Origin: Cryptomeria japonica
Lineage: Eukaryota > Streptophyta > Pinopsida > Cupressales > Cupressaceae
Reading direction: 5' to 3'
Assembly (NCBI RefSeq): GCF_030272615.1
Contig: NC_081405.1
Span: forward strand, 649,799,420 to 649,863,419
Length of the DNA stretch: 64,000 bases
Shown here: positions 46,481 to 57,720 of the stretch, one piece after another
How the letters are laid out: each line of letters begins with the position of its first letter
Numbering within the stretch: the first letter of the stretch is position 1
Program-made: the position numbers and the translations under genes
Notes under the pieces: generated by a model
Told to the model about the DNA's origin: nothing
The model's database searches: none
Seen by the model: only the letters and a program-made list of their open reading frames with translations

Positions 46481-47513
46481 CTTGGTAAAGGCCAAATTAT
46501 GTGGTATAAACTCTTTACAGGAAAAACAAAGAATTTATGAAAGGTGGCACATAAATCCAAAAGAGGGTGATAAACTCAGTAGCCCTATAACCCATGTAGG
46601 AAATGAAAATATAGTGGTTATGTGAGGTGGCACAAAAAGCTAAAAGAGAGAGCGTGTAACTCAACTACCCATGTGTTGGTAAGAGTTACACATGTAGCTA
46701 TATATTTTACCATGTGTCTTGGTATTAACCACACCTAATATCCTAAGCAAGCTTAAATAATATGTGTAAGAACAATAAATGCCTCCTAATGGAAGAAAAA
46801 TTAAAAAACCTACACTAAAAAAAACTACATATTCCATTGTGTAGACTTCTAAATTACCTTCCCAATGCCTATAAAAATCCAATTTTCAATAAGAAATGTA
46901 AAAGTTATGCTCATTTTAATAAAATATGTTTTTCAGGCTTTTCAAAATGGATGTCTCTTTTAAATAGATATCCAATTTGAAAATAGAAAAATATTTATAA
47001 AAAAAGCAACTTGAAAAATACATATCTATTTTTGACATTTAAAATAAATATATGTTTCTAATAGATATCTCTTGGTAACATATATCTATTTTTTTCTAAC
47101 ATAATTTTTTTCCCTCCATTTTTTTCTCGAGATTGCTTTGCGATTTGGATTGGGAGTGTCCAATTTTGAAAGTCAAGAATAAAAACATCTTTAGAAGTTT
47201 TTCTTGGTTTTCCAAACTTTGCCTATGTGGCTAACAATTTTTTTTATTTGAATATGATGAAACAAAAATATTTTATTAGGAAAATGGTTAGCTTTCCACC
47301 AAGATAAATTATGCCTTATTTTTTAATTTGATAAATAATTATTATTATTTTAAATTCACATGCATTATGACTAACATTTTGATTCATAGTTTGATTGAAA
47401 AACATCTATAACTTTCAAATAATTTCAAATTTTTTGAATCCAAAACATGCACCACATTTCATGCTTCGCATATTAAGGATAGAAAAAATTGAATTTCATA
47501 AATTATTGACCAA
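46481..47513. other. Unassigned AT-rich region
   Basis: No coding motif is recognised. It includes two similar words, (AA/GA)GGTGGCACA, near 46544 and 46625, and homopolymer-rich DNA at 46900-47300. It may be the remainder of the relic LTR. Its continuation beyond element D is at 54936. Confidence 0.4.
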
Positions 47514-47518
47514 GTTAT
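47514..47518. repeat. Target-site duplication of element D, left copy (GTTAT)
   Basis: GTTAT abuts the left LTR and recurs at 54931-54935. Confidence 0.93.
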
Positions 47519-48563
47519 TGATGAATACTAAGAGGTGGGGGTGAATTAGTATACCAAAAAATACTGAACTCAAACTCTTAAACAATTTAGCAATTAACTG
47601 GTATAACAGATTTACTAACAAACCAGTTAAGACAAATGCAAACCAAATAGCAAATAAAGCATTCACCCACAAGAGCACAATCACCATAACACAAGAAGTT
47701 TTGACGTGAAAATCCAAATGGGAAAAACCATGGTGAGCAGAAACTCACAAGTAACTATCTACAAAATAGAAACCAGACTGGTTAAGGTCATACAATGTTC
47801 TTCACAAGAATAGATCCTATTAGGAATATAGATCTTTGTTAGGAGATAAGTCATGTTAAAGACTACCTTGTGAGAGGATTTCAAATTCACAGTTGTGAAC
47901 CACCTTGTTAGAGGATTTACAAAGGCTTTGTTGGGCCTACCTGGTTAAGGGTTTCAGACTTGTTGAAGATATGAGTAATCAACAAGTAAATGATCTAGAT
48001 ACTAGCACAGTGTGCTTGGTTAGATCCTTAATAGCTCACTATTAATGCACATTAGCATTACTGTAGTCTTCAATATCTCCACACACTTATTTTTCACACA
48101 GACCTAATCTTCTCTTCTATAATTGCACATACAAAACTACACATTACAAGTTCCTAGGTTTAGTGCTTCTACACACACTTGTTAACATGACACAAAATCA
48201 CTGCCAAAGTGTTAGTGGATGATAACTCATCATAGAAATACCGGTTCATTACCGATTACCAGTTCATACATTTTACCAATTACCGGTTGTCAAAATGAAG
48301 ACTAGAAAAATGTTAACTACCGCTTGGTTCCTTCATACTACTTTGGGATCCTCAAACCGCTTGAGGTCTTCATACCGCTTTGGATCTTCAGTTAGTTTGT
48401 GACCGGTAAACACCTTTTGCAAAACACTGATAGCCTAAAGACTATAATACATAATATAGGTTGGAACAATTACCGGTTGTGCATAACTCATACATAAAGA
48501 AAGTGATCTCAAAACAAGTGTGTATCCATCAATGACAATCACACCATCATCAAAATGCCAACA
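47519..48563 (-). repeat. Element D 3' LTR
   Basis: 1,045 bp on the minus strand, TGTTGG...TTCATCA. It lacks a block of about 60 bp that is present in the 5' copy near 54455-54515. The conserved core appears as AATGGGAAAAACCATGGTGAG near 47718. Confidence 0.93.
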
Positions 48564-48839
48564 ATCTCCCCCTTTGGTATTGATGGCAACACTTAGGAAA
48601 ATTTTGACATCTAAGTGTTTTTACAACAAAATATGCCAATATCAAAATTGCTCCTTGTAAGCATATACACTATCCCTTTTGCAAAATTACAATGTATACT
48701 ACTCTCCTTAAAGAAATAACATGAAAGTATACATAATATGCACCAAAATTTTATTTAGATACTACTCCCCCTTTGCTAACAATGACAAAGTAATGCAGAA
48801 TAACCCTTGTTTCTCATTAACAATTAAATAAGTAAATGT
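48564..48839 (-). other. Element D 3' untranslated region with duplicated polypurine tract
   Basis: On the minus strand AGCAAAGGGGGAGTAG (48777-48762) and CCAAAGGGGGAGAT (48578-48564) are the two tracts; the second abuts the 3' LTR. Their left contexts, TTGTCATTGTTAGC and TTGCCATCAATAC, match those of Copia-B and Copia-C. Confidence 0.8.
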
Positions 48840-51800
48840 TTATGACAATAATGAGTGAAACTTATCAAAAATAGATTTAAAATCTTGCATAAAAGTCTTC
48901 ATGGCTAATGACCATGACTCAAGTAAGGAGGTAGCCACCTCACCTTCTGTTTGCATATGTGACACATGTTCTTCAATGGCATCAATTGTACTCATCTCTT
49001 GAGTTACCATTCAAGCTTCTAGATTGAGAAAGCACTTTTGAAGAATTTGCAGTCTGAGTAATAAAACTAGTTGAAGCTCCTACAAATCTCTTGTCCGGTT
49101 GCTAATCTCCAATTCTATCCTAGCAGACTGAAGTTGATACTAGTGAACAATTTGCCCATATATAGTGAAAGAATCATATGGGGTCTTAAAGTTGCTTATG
49201 TATGTCTGCAAATCAGATTGCAGTTTATCCTTTTGTACAAGCACATCATCACAAAATAGATGGGGTTGGCTTAGTTTGCTCCATAATAGTTTTCCCTCAT
49301 CCATAGAAACTCTTATATCCTTCTATTGTTTCTGAAGTTGAGACCGGAGCTCATTTAGTTTCTTTACTAAGGCAGTGTTTAGTGCCTTTTGATGCTTCTT
49401 TTGTGCATTAGCTTCAGCAACTTCTTCCAGGCATTGAACCTGGTCCTCTACAACTATACATAGAAGTTTTAATTTGGCTAGAGAGGAATCGGTACTGGGG
49501 AGGTTGGTACCTAGAATCAAACTAGTAAGGGTGTCAATCGCAGTGTGAATGACATCCTGCTCCTTTTTCCTCCTTAATGCTTCCAGTCTTTCTTGTGCTA
49601 GCTTTATGCCTTGCAGCAGCTCCGATTCATCTACAGATTGGAGGTCAATAAGACTAGTGATGTCAGCTAGTTTGGCTTGACCACCGATTGCCTTTGGAGT
49701 CTCCGCTTGTTTGTTCTTTTCTTCTTCCTTCTCCTCTTCTACTTTTTTCTTTTCCTCTTATTTCTCCCTTTGCTCCACTTCATGCTTTTTCTTCTTCTTT
49801 TCACTTTTCCTCTTCTTGTTTCCTCTTCTCCTCATCTTTCCACTTCTCCTCTTCTTTCTTTTCCTCCTCTTCTTTCCTCTTCTCCTCTTCCTTCCTCTTC
49901 TCCCCTACTTTCTTCTCCTCTTCCTTTCACTTCTCTTCTTCTTGTTTCCTCTTCTCTTCATCTTGTTTCCTCTTCTCTTCATCTTGTTTCCTCTTCTCTT
50001 CATCTTTCTTTTTCTCTTCCTCTTTCTCTGCTTTCTCTTTATCATCCTTTTCCTTGTCCATCTTCTACTTTTGTGCTTCTTCTTTATTCTATTTCTCCTT
50101 TTCTATTTCCAAAGTGGCATCTTCAGCATCTAGTGTGTCCACATCAATAGCATCAATCTATTCTATAGCTGGTTCTCCTTCATCATCAAATGCCTCATCC
50201 GATTTTTTGGTTTCCATTTCCTGTTCAGCTTCTCTATTTGATTGAGCTACTTTATGCATTTTCACAACAACTTTGGTATGGGAGTGTGTGTCTTTCACCA
50301 CTTCAGAGGCTTTGCCTTCTAGTACCAAGAGTCTTCTTCTTCTCATGAAGAATAGACCTTTGTATCGGTTCATGATTTCAAAATATTCAGAGTTTGAAGC
50401 ATCAGGGAAGTATTCTGCAAAAATATTTTCTCTGATCTCCTATTCTCTCTTGATGGCAATACGCCATTTATTATCTAAAGAATTGTACAAAGAATCAAGT
50501 GTCTCAGATCTAATTTTTGATGGTAATGGGTCATGAACACACAAATAATTAATGACTTCCCGCTCTATTTCCTCTCTCTCACTATCGGTAAAATCATCAA
50601 AACATTCCATCAGATCACTAAGAAATTTTCTTCTTATATTCTTAATAGTCCTCTAACATTGTGTCATCGGCTTATAAGAAGAGATGTCAATATTTACCAG
50701 TGCAGATGATGCAAGTGCATTGCCAGTAGTGTATTCTTTCTTCCTTGTTTGCCTAGTTTTCTTAAGTTGAACTTTAGGTTCTGTATCCTCAGACTCTGGT
50801 GAGTTGCTTTTGGTCTTCTACTTCCTTTCAAATACTTTAGCAAGTGCAACTTCTGGTTTCTTCTTGGTAGGTGATCACTTGGTCACTTTTGGACTAGCTG
50901 AGGTAAACGGTGCCGATACCGATGGCACTGCCTTTCCCTTTTTCACTGAAGGTTATTCAACCGGTGTTACCCTTTCCAAGTAGGTGTCAGTTCTCTTTTT
51001 CTTTGCATTTAAAGGAGAGGCAATCAGGGTAGAGGCATACCCATCCAACATGTCATACATCACCTCATATCCCATAGGTTCTACTTCTTCCTATCTGGGC
51101 TCTACCGCTTCCATTATGCACTCATCTACTTTAATGGTAAGGTAGATGTCCTCTTCATATTTATTAACAATGTATCTAGATATCCAAATCCTTTGAATCA
51201 TCTTCTGCTTGAATTCATCAAAGAATTTATTCAAGACTTTAGGATATCCAGTTCCCACTGCTTGGAGAGTTTCCCTAATTTGTTTGGCGACTAGTTGAGT
51301 AGTAGACCATTGAGTATCACTAACTCCTGAGAAATAGCCTTGAAAGTAGAAAAATAGACCAACCAAAAGTTGTCCAAATTTGAACCTTGGAGCACTGTCC
51401 TATTTGATGGACTTCAAGTTTAATAGAAGCTGCTTCTACAAATAGGAGCATAGATCAAATGAGGCATCCTCCATGATCATTCTGTAGGCAGCATTAACGT
51501 AGCAGCAGAGACAAAGTTTATTCTGCTGGCATAAAACATCCTGTATCCAATCACCATGCAAGCATACTTGACCAACTCATCTTTGATGGTGTTGACGGTC
51601 ATTCCCCATTGGTCACTCAAAGAACTGGTGAGCTTAGTCATTTCTGTCTTGATGACCTTCGTTAGGACTGACACCTCACCAATGTTGCAGAAACCGATGA
51701 TGACATGAATTACTTCAAGCATAATGTCATGCATCCTCTCGAGATACATCTTGTTGGCATGCACTCTGCTCAAGATGATGCAGATATGCTCTTCCATGAA

Positions 51801-52076
51801 CTCTTCAAGAAAGTAAACCACATTGTGAAGTTTCTTCCTCTCCAGAATGTTTTATTCCGGTTTGATCTTCTTGTCATCCCCACAAAACAGACCTAGCTAG
51901 GAATGAATCGCTAGGGATCCTAGGTCTTCTAATTTGCAGTCAATGTACCCAGAAATATCTCCTTTGATAATGACTCCAGCTGGTATTTGGGACAGGGCAT
52001 TGTATTTCATTTTTCTTTGAATGAATTCAGCTGAGTCCATGGGTCCACTAGAGCTAGAGTGCGATGCATAAGCCAT
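48840..52076 (-). pseudogene. Element D ORF2, about 1,080 codons, unknown function (decayed)
   Basis: A single long minus-strand gene can be followed from ATG 52076 (M-A-Y-A-S-H-S-S-S-S-G; an upstream in-frame ATG at 52139 is possible) to TAA 48840-48842. Two single-base shifts (about 51500 and 49785) and roughly 19 stops interrupt it. Nearly all the stops are TAG, with some TAA and TGA, each one C-to-T from Gln or Arg. Layout: N-terminal globular region, about 350 residues, no known motif; Lys/Ser/Thr-rich linker (about 51060-50700); helical segment (S-D-L-M-E-C-F-D-D-F near 50600); Arg-rich F-M-R-R-R-R near 50340; a long Glu/Lys-rich stretch, 50100-49700, with a 7-residue D-E-E-K-R-K-Q unit repeated three times; then a C-terminal helical region. 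No transmembrane segment, zinc finger, protease or polymerase motif is seen. Roles could be structural or nucleic-acid binding; this is not established. Confidence 0.75.
49941..50003 (-). repeat. 21-bp coding tandem repeat in ORF2
   Basis: Three perfect copies (starting 49941, 49962 and 49983) of a 21-bp unit encoding the heptad D-E-E-K-R-K-Q. Neighbouring sequence carries degenerate versions with E-E-E-K-R-K and E-E-E-K-W-K. The plus strand of this stretch is C/T-rich. Confidence 0.95.
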
Positions 52077-52524
52077 GATTAACTGATAAACAAGAATTTT
52101 GAGAAATACCTTAAGAATTTCAAAATTTAGAGTTTGCAAATGCAGCTTCGCAACACACCACTTTGGTTGCTAGATTACTGCTTGGTGTTCTTTACTTGAT
52201 TGATTGTCACTATCTCTGGATTCTTCTACAAGATTTGAAATCTCTGAATCGCAAGTCGAATCGCCTTTTGTCACTCTACACTTGAAAATTTCTTCTCTGA
52301 AAAACTGATAAGTGAAAATGACTTTGAAAAATCCTTTTAAATGTATTCTTCACCTACCATAATAAATGCTCCACTGCTAGGGTACAAACCCTAAAATTGC
52401 CTTTTACCACTTCATAATCTTCTATCGATTGATAGGTAACGTATACCGATTAAGGTTTTTTATTGATATAAACTAAGGGTTCAAAAAATTTCACCAATTT
52501 GTTCCCCCTAAGATTTTATGAAGC

Positions 52525-53784
52525 TCAATTTGTCAGTTCAGTGACTTCCACACTAGGTACAAAAACTGGTTCATCTTGTGACACTTCTTCAGGATTCTTT
52601 TTCCATGTTTTATTCTTTCCTACTTGAACGGTTTCAACATCAATCTTCCCTTCTGGAGTGACCGGTATATCATCTGATAGGTTCTGGTAGGGTCTCCTGG
52701 TTTGTTGCAATGAGAGCATACTATTCCAGGTGTTCTCCATGGTCCATTGTTCATTCTACCATTCTTCCTCCTGCATGTTGCAGCAATGTGACCACTTCCA
52801 TGACAGATCAAATAGGTTTCTCTCCAACCGGTTGTCGCTTGATAGCCACCACCACTTAACTAATGGTCATAGGCATTATACTAGTTTGGATTCCGGTTCA
52901 CAGAGGATTTAGGAAAAACTCCTTGAGTCCTTTGAGGATATCTCCTAGTGTTGTGCATAACAGACCTGCATTCAAATGCTCTATGCCCAAACTTGTTGCA
53001 TGCATAATAGTTTCTATTGAATCTATTGGATCTAGGCTTATTCTTTAGAAAATAAGGAAAATTATTGTAGGCCTTATTTCTACACACATTAGCAGTATGT
53101 CCTCCCTTGAGACAATTAAAGCAAATAGGTTTAAACTTTTGCTTACCTTTGTCCTTTGATGTCGGTTGCTTCTTTGATGCTAAATCTTTTGTTCCAGAGA
53201 TCTCACCTTGCTCATAACCAGAAAAACCAAGTCTAGTGGTATTGTTTACCGGTTTTGCTGATTCAAGCTTTTGTTCTAGCTTAATAGTACTCTTATTGAA
53301 TTTGGCAAGTATTTTCTTTGGCTCGGTGAGTTCCTTGGAAAGAGCAACATTGGATTCCTTCAAGGTTGCATTTTCAGAAATAGCCATGTTTAGTTCACCT
53401 TGCATTTCTTCTTTTTCCACTTTACTCTCTTGGAGACAAGAGGTAAGGGCACTGATTTCTTGCTTTAGCTAGGAGATCTCATGATCTTTGTCTTTTACCA
53501 GATCCTCAGTTTTCCTTCGGTTCTCAAGCTCTTAACACATTTTGATAGTCAGTCCTTCCAATTCCCTTCTCAAGTTGGCATTAGAGTCATTGAATTTTTC
53601 AACTTCTTCAACTAGGGCTTCCATGTCTACTTCATCAGAAGAACTATTTTCAGTAAGCTCCATTAGTTTCTCAGCATGCTCTCTTCTTTTTCCCAGAGGC
53701 TTTATATTTGACTTTGAGTTCATCAAAGGCTTTCTCAATCTAAGTGAGAGAATGAGTAAGTTCCCTCATAGTGTATTCCCCCAT
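52525..53784 (-). pseudogene. gag: Element D gag: coiled coil with four tandem zinc knuckles (broken)
   Basis: Starts at ATG 53784-53782 (M-G-E-Y-T-M-R-E-L), about 40 bases after the primer site. A TAG follows 14 codons later at a probable Gln. The N-terminal half is heptad-rich and charged (E-E-V-E-K-F-N-D-S-N-A-N-L-R-R-E-L), predicted coiled coil. Four CCHC-type knuckles follow: 53123-53082 intact (C-F-N-C...H-T-A-N-V-C); 53006-52968 with the first Cys as Tyr; about 52814-52773 with the first Cys as Tyr; and 52718-52677 with His as Asp and the last Cys as Tyr. Frameshifts lie near 53692 and 52690; it ends at TGA 52525. It differs from the UBN2-type gag of Copia-A, B and C. Confidence 0.82.
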
Positions 53785-53820
53785 ATCTCCTTCCAAGTAG
53801 TTAAACTTATATAAAGGTTG

Positions 53821-53832
53821 GCTCTGATACCA
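53821..53832 (-). other. Primer-binding site of element D (tRNA-iMet type)
   Basis: TGGTATCAGAGC on the minus strand, an exact 12-base match, two bases after the 5' LTR. Confidence 0.95.
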
Positions 53833-53834
53833 AT

Positions 53835-54930
53835 TGATGAATACTAAGAGGGGGGGGTGAATTAGTATACCAAAAAATACTGAACTCAAACTCTTAAACA
53901 GTTTAGGAGTTAACCGGTATAATATATTTACTAACAAATTGGTTATGAAAGATGCAAACCAAACAAAAAATAAAGAATTCACCCACAAGAGTACAATCAC
54001 CATAACACAAGAAGTTTTGATTTGGAAACCCAAATGGGAAAAGCCACGATGAGAAAAAACTCACAAGTAACTATCTATAGAATAGAAACTAGACCGGTTA
54101 AGGTCATACAATATTATTCACCAGAACAGATCCTGTTAGGAATCTAGATCTATGTTAGGAGATAAGTCCTGTTAAAAACTACCTTGTGAGAGGATTTCAA
54201 GTTCACAATTGTGAACCACCTTGTTAGAGGATTTAGAAAGGCTTTGTTGGGCCTACCTGATTAAGGGTTTCAAACTTGTCGAAGATATGAGTAATCAACA
54301 AGTAAATGATCTAGCTACTAGCATAGTATGCTTGGTTAGATCCTTGATAGCTCATTGTTAATGCACATTAGCATTACTTTAGTCTTCAATATCTCCACAC
54401 TCTATTTTTTCACACAGACCTAATCTTCTCTTCTATAATCGCACATACAAAACCCTAGACATGATGTCCTTATAAAGGAGTCTGATTTCATGTCGGTCCA
54501 ATAGGATTACATTACAAGTTCTTAGGTTCAGTGCATCTAGGTACATTTGGTAACACGACACAAAATCACCGCCAAAGTGTCAGTGGATGATAACTCATCA
54601 CAAAAATACTGGTTCATGACCAATTACCAATTCATACATTTTACCAATTACCAGTTGTCAAAATGAAGACTGGAAAATTTTAACTACCTCTTTGTTCCTT
54701 CGTACTACTTTGGGATCCTCAAACTGCTTGAGGTCTTCATACTGCTTTGGGTCTTCAGTCATTTTGTGACTGGTAAACACCTTCTGCAAAACACCAATAG
54801 TCTAAAGACTATAATACATAACACCAGTTGGAACAATTACCGGTTCTGCATAACTAATACATAAAGAAAGTGATCTCAAAAAAAGTGTGTGTCCATCAAT
54901 GACAATCACAACATCATCAAAATGCCAACA
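53835..54930 (-). repeat. Element D 5' LTR
   Basis: 1,096 bp on the minus strand, TGTTGG...TTCATCA, colinear with 47519-48563 except for an extra block near 54455-54515. A TATA-like word (CTTTATAAGGAC on the minus strand, near 54470) lies inside that extra block, so the 3' copy lacks it. Confidence 0.93.
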
Positions 54931-54935
54931 GTTAT
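54931..54935. repeat. Target-site duplication of element D, right copy (GTTAT)
   Basis: Exact copy of 47514-47518. Confidence 0.93.
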
Positions 54936-55722
54936 GGTGGTTAGGCATACAAGTTTTTACTTTTTAAAGAATATCTAGTAAAAAATTCATAACTAATTGT
55001 AGACATTGAAAATTGACCCTTCTATTGCTCATCCTCATTCATCATTTTTCTTCATGATTAATTAAATAGTTTTACATATGACATAATTAATTCATCATCT
55101 TTTCTTAATTAATTAAATGATTAACCTTTCCACATTCCTCTACCCCTTTATAATTAAATAATTTTTATTATTTAATTATATATCATTTTCTTCTACAGTT
55201 TAAAGAATTGTTTAACTTGTTAGAATATTCACCTCTTCCCTTTTCAACCAAGTAAATAGATGATATCTATTTACACTTATCTTACTAGTGAAATTAAATC
55301 ATTTCCTTATTTAATTTAAAAAATTTCCACTCATACCTCTCCACTCTCTTAAATAGCCTCCACCATTTTCCTCTAATCCCTTCTAACATTTTTGCATATG
55401 AGAGCCTACAATCTTGAACTTTGGAGGGACTTGCCCAACCATGTTCCACAACCCCTTCACTTATTTCCTTGTGAGACCAACCACTATTTAATTTTCACAT
55501 TCTAAAAGAAGCTACCTTTCAATATGAGAATAGTGTGACTTCATATAGACCCCTGTAGTATTGCATCTCTCGGGCATATTGGACAATCTCCATAGCTATA
55601 TCTAATGATGGGCCTTGAACTATCTTAGTCAATCTCATTAGTACCTACTCTAATATATGTTCTCTACTCATAGTTACATCCCTCTCCCTAACATTGGTGT
55701 CTCTCTCTAATAATGTCACAAC
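54936..55722. other. Unassigned AT-rich region between element D and Gypsy-B
   Basis: No gene or terminal repeat is recognised. Repeated ATTAATTAAAT words occur at 55055-55190, resembling those at 8590-8860. Confidence 0.4.
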
Positions 55723-55727
55723 CAACT
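55723..55727. repeat. Target-site duplication of Gypsy-B, left copy (CAACT)
   Basis: CAACT abuts the 5' LTR and recurs at 62005-62009. Confidence 0.93.
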
Positions 55728-56536
55728 TGATGCAGGAGCATCCTCGATTCCTGGCAATCTTTCATCAACCAAAAATATTTCCCTTTCTATTTTTACTTTT
55801 TGTTTGCAGTTTAAACATTTATTTCTGTGTGTACCAAATTTGGCTCACTGAATCCTATGGAGTTGGATTCAACTTGAAGACTTGATCATCTTCCTTATTT
55901 CCAAACCTTGGAGCATTTGGATTATTTTCTAGCAAGTTATCGCTACCAGTTTCCATGACAGTTTCCTGTTACCAGTTGACAAATCCCTGTTACCGATTGC
56001 CTAGACCTAGTTACATTGGTGATCTACTGGATCCCTTATGTAGCTTGTGGAACCCTGAGCATTGGTTTGGATGATCCTTGGCATGTGGTAAACATTTTCC
56101 CATGATTTGAACTTCATCCTTTGTATTATCCAGAGGAATTTCTTTGGCGGAGGCCAACCTTGCTCGTTTTGCACATTAGGTCTTGTTCTTTGGGTTTTGA
56201 TCCCTTTTTGGGCCGACCAGATTCCCTTGGATCATATAAATCAATGTAATGGAGAATTAGAATGCAATAAGGAAAGTTAAACTAAGCATAGAAGATAGTT
56301 CTTGAGATTTGAGGTCCCAGTTGTGACTTATTCGGTACTTTGAGCATGTTCTAGCAGGCCTATGAGATGGTTTTTTGTAACCCGATTGTTACTAGTTGGT
56401 TTTATTCAATTTTCATGTCATAATTCAATCTATTCTGCATTGCCTCCATCATATCTTTATGTTTTCATTGTGTTTACTTTTGCTGACCGGTCTGGATTGA
56501 TCTCTTTGAGGTCCCTCCTAACCAATGACTACTTCA
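55728..56536 (+). repeat. Gypsy-B 5' LTR
   Basis: 809 bp, TGATGCAGGAGCA...ACTACTTCA, colinear with 61199-62004. The LTR starts TGATG and ends TTCA, the canonical TG...CA. Confidence 0.94.
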
Positions 56537-56538
56537 AG

Positions 56539-56550
56539 TGGTATCAGAGT
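56539..56550 (+). other. Primer-binding site of Gypsy-B (tRNA-iMet type)
   Basis: TGGTATCAGAGT, two bases after the LTR; 11 of 12 bases match the initiator-Met tRNA complement. Confidence 0.92.
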
Positions 56551-56606
56551 GAGCTTTCATTCTAGAGATTGTGTTGTCCTGAGAATTTTGTTGTAGGGTG
56601 GAAGAC

Positions 56607-57720
56607 TATGGATCCAGCCTGTGGCTGCAGAGGACTGGTGTAAGGATGGTGTGAAGAGGAACTAGGAATGGTGGATCATGTGGGAATATAGACCCTATTG
56701 TGATGGAAATGTTGTGAGGTATAGTAGACCGGTTGGAAGCCATGGAGACAACCAAGATAAGAGGCTGACACATTGAAGATGTAAGTGAAGATGAAGGCAA
56801 AGAAGTCCTGACAGAACAAGTAAACCCACTGGTAGTTGATTCGGATGAGGAAAGGTTTTTAAGGGTTTTGAGTAGGGTGAACACTAAACCTCATTTTACC
56901 CCACCAAAATATGATGGAAAGTTACATTCCAATGAATTGATGGATTAGATCTCAAAATGAAGAAATATTTTGATTTTGAAAACATTACAAAAGAAAGGAA
57001 AGTGAAATATGCCTCTACCCAGTGAAAAGGTCATGCATCTCTTTGGTGGGAACATTTGCAAGTTGATAGATAGAGAAGAGGTAGATAAAACATCAAGACA
57101 TGGGATCAGATGGTTGCTAAGTTGAAATCAAAATTTATGCCAGTTGATTATCAAGTGGATCTGTTCCAGAAGTTGCAAAACTTGAGACAAAAGGAATCTA
57201 GTGTGAGGGAGTACACCAAAGCATTTTACAAGTTGATACCAGATCTAGACATGTTGATGATGAAGTTGAACAAGTTGCAAGATATTTGAATGGATTGTGG
57301 GTGTCTATACAGGATGAGCTCAATTTTATTAAATTACAGAGTGTTGAAGAGGCTTACCAGTATGGCCTGAAGGTTGAAGAGAATCTAAACAAAAGACATG
57401 AGAAGAGGCAGAGAGGCAGAGGTGGAAGGTTTACCAGAGGAATATTTCAAGGAGGAAAAGGATATACCAGAGGAAGAGGTACCTGTACAGATCAAAACAA
57501 GCACAAGGAAGTGAACAAAGAAGGTAATTCATACTAGAAAGATGATAGAAATTTATACCAGAGAAGAGAACCGGATTGCTATCGGAGTGAGAATTTTGGA
57601 AGATGAGGAGGAAATTTAGAGGAACTTTCTTTAAGTGTGGAGGAGAAGGACATCGTTCTTTCAAGTGTAAGAAGACAAATAATACCAGAAGAGAAGTAGT
57701 GGTGGAAGAAAATCCCACCA
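56607..57720 (+). pseudogene. gag: Gypsy-B gag (broken)
   Basis: Possible starts are ATG 56607 and ATG 56667; the frame is too broken to decide. Recognisable pieces: P-P-K-Y-D-G-K-L near 56905, A-S-L-W-W-E-H-L type segment near 57035, M-P-V-D-Y-Q-V near 57136, then 57286-57537 with V-E-E-A-Y-Q-Y-G-L-K-V-E-E and an R-G-R-G-G-R-F basic linker. The knuckle at 57627-57668 reads F-F-K-C...H-R-S-F-K-C: its first Cys is Phe (codon 57627-57629). Confidence 0.82.

Larger units (their letters stand above)
47519..54930 (-). mobile_element. Element D: pol-less LTR retrotransposon with Gag and a large unknown ORF
   Basis: 7,412 bp on the minus strand: 5' LTR 54930-53835, exact initiator-Met primer site 53832-53821, Gag 53784-52525, about 450 bp spacer, ORF2 52076-48840, two polypurine tracts (48775-48765 and 48576-48565), 3' LTR 48563-47519, TSD GTTAT. 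No protease, integrase, RT or RNase H motif is visible in any frame of the 5.3-kb interior. Those functions must come from elsewhere, as in TR-GAG or LARD-type non-autonomous elements. The LTR core and duplicated polypurine tract match the Copia elements in this window, Copia-C most closely in its LTR ends (TTCATCA). Confidence 0.9.

Noticed and set aside
49677-50245. Three long overlapping plus-strand frames rich in Ser, Leu, Phe and Pro
   Set aside because: They are the complement of the Glu/Lys-rich segment of ORF2 on the minus strand. The low-complexity C/T-rich strand lacks stops by composition only.
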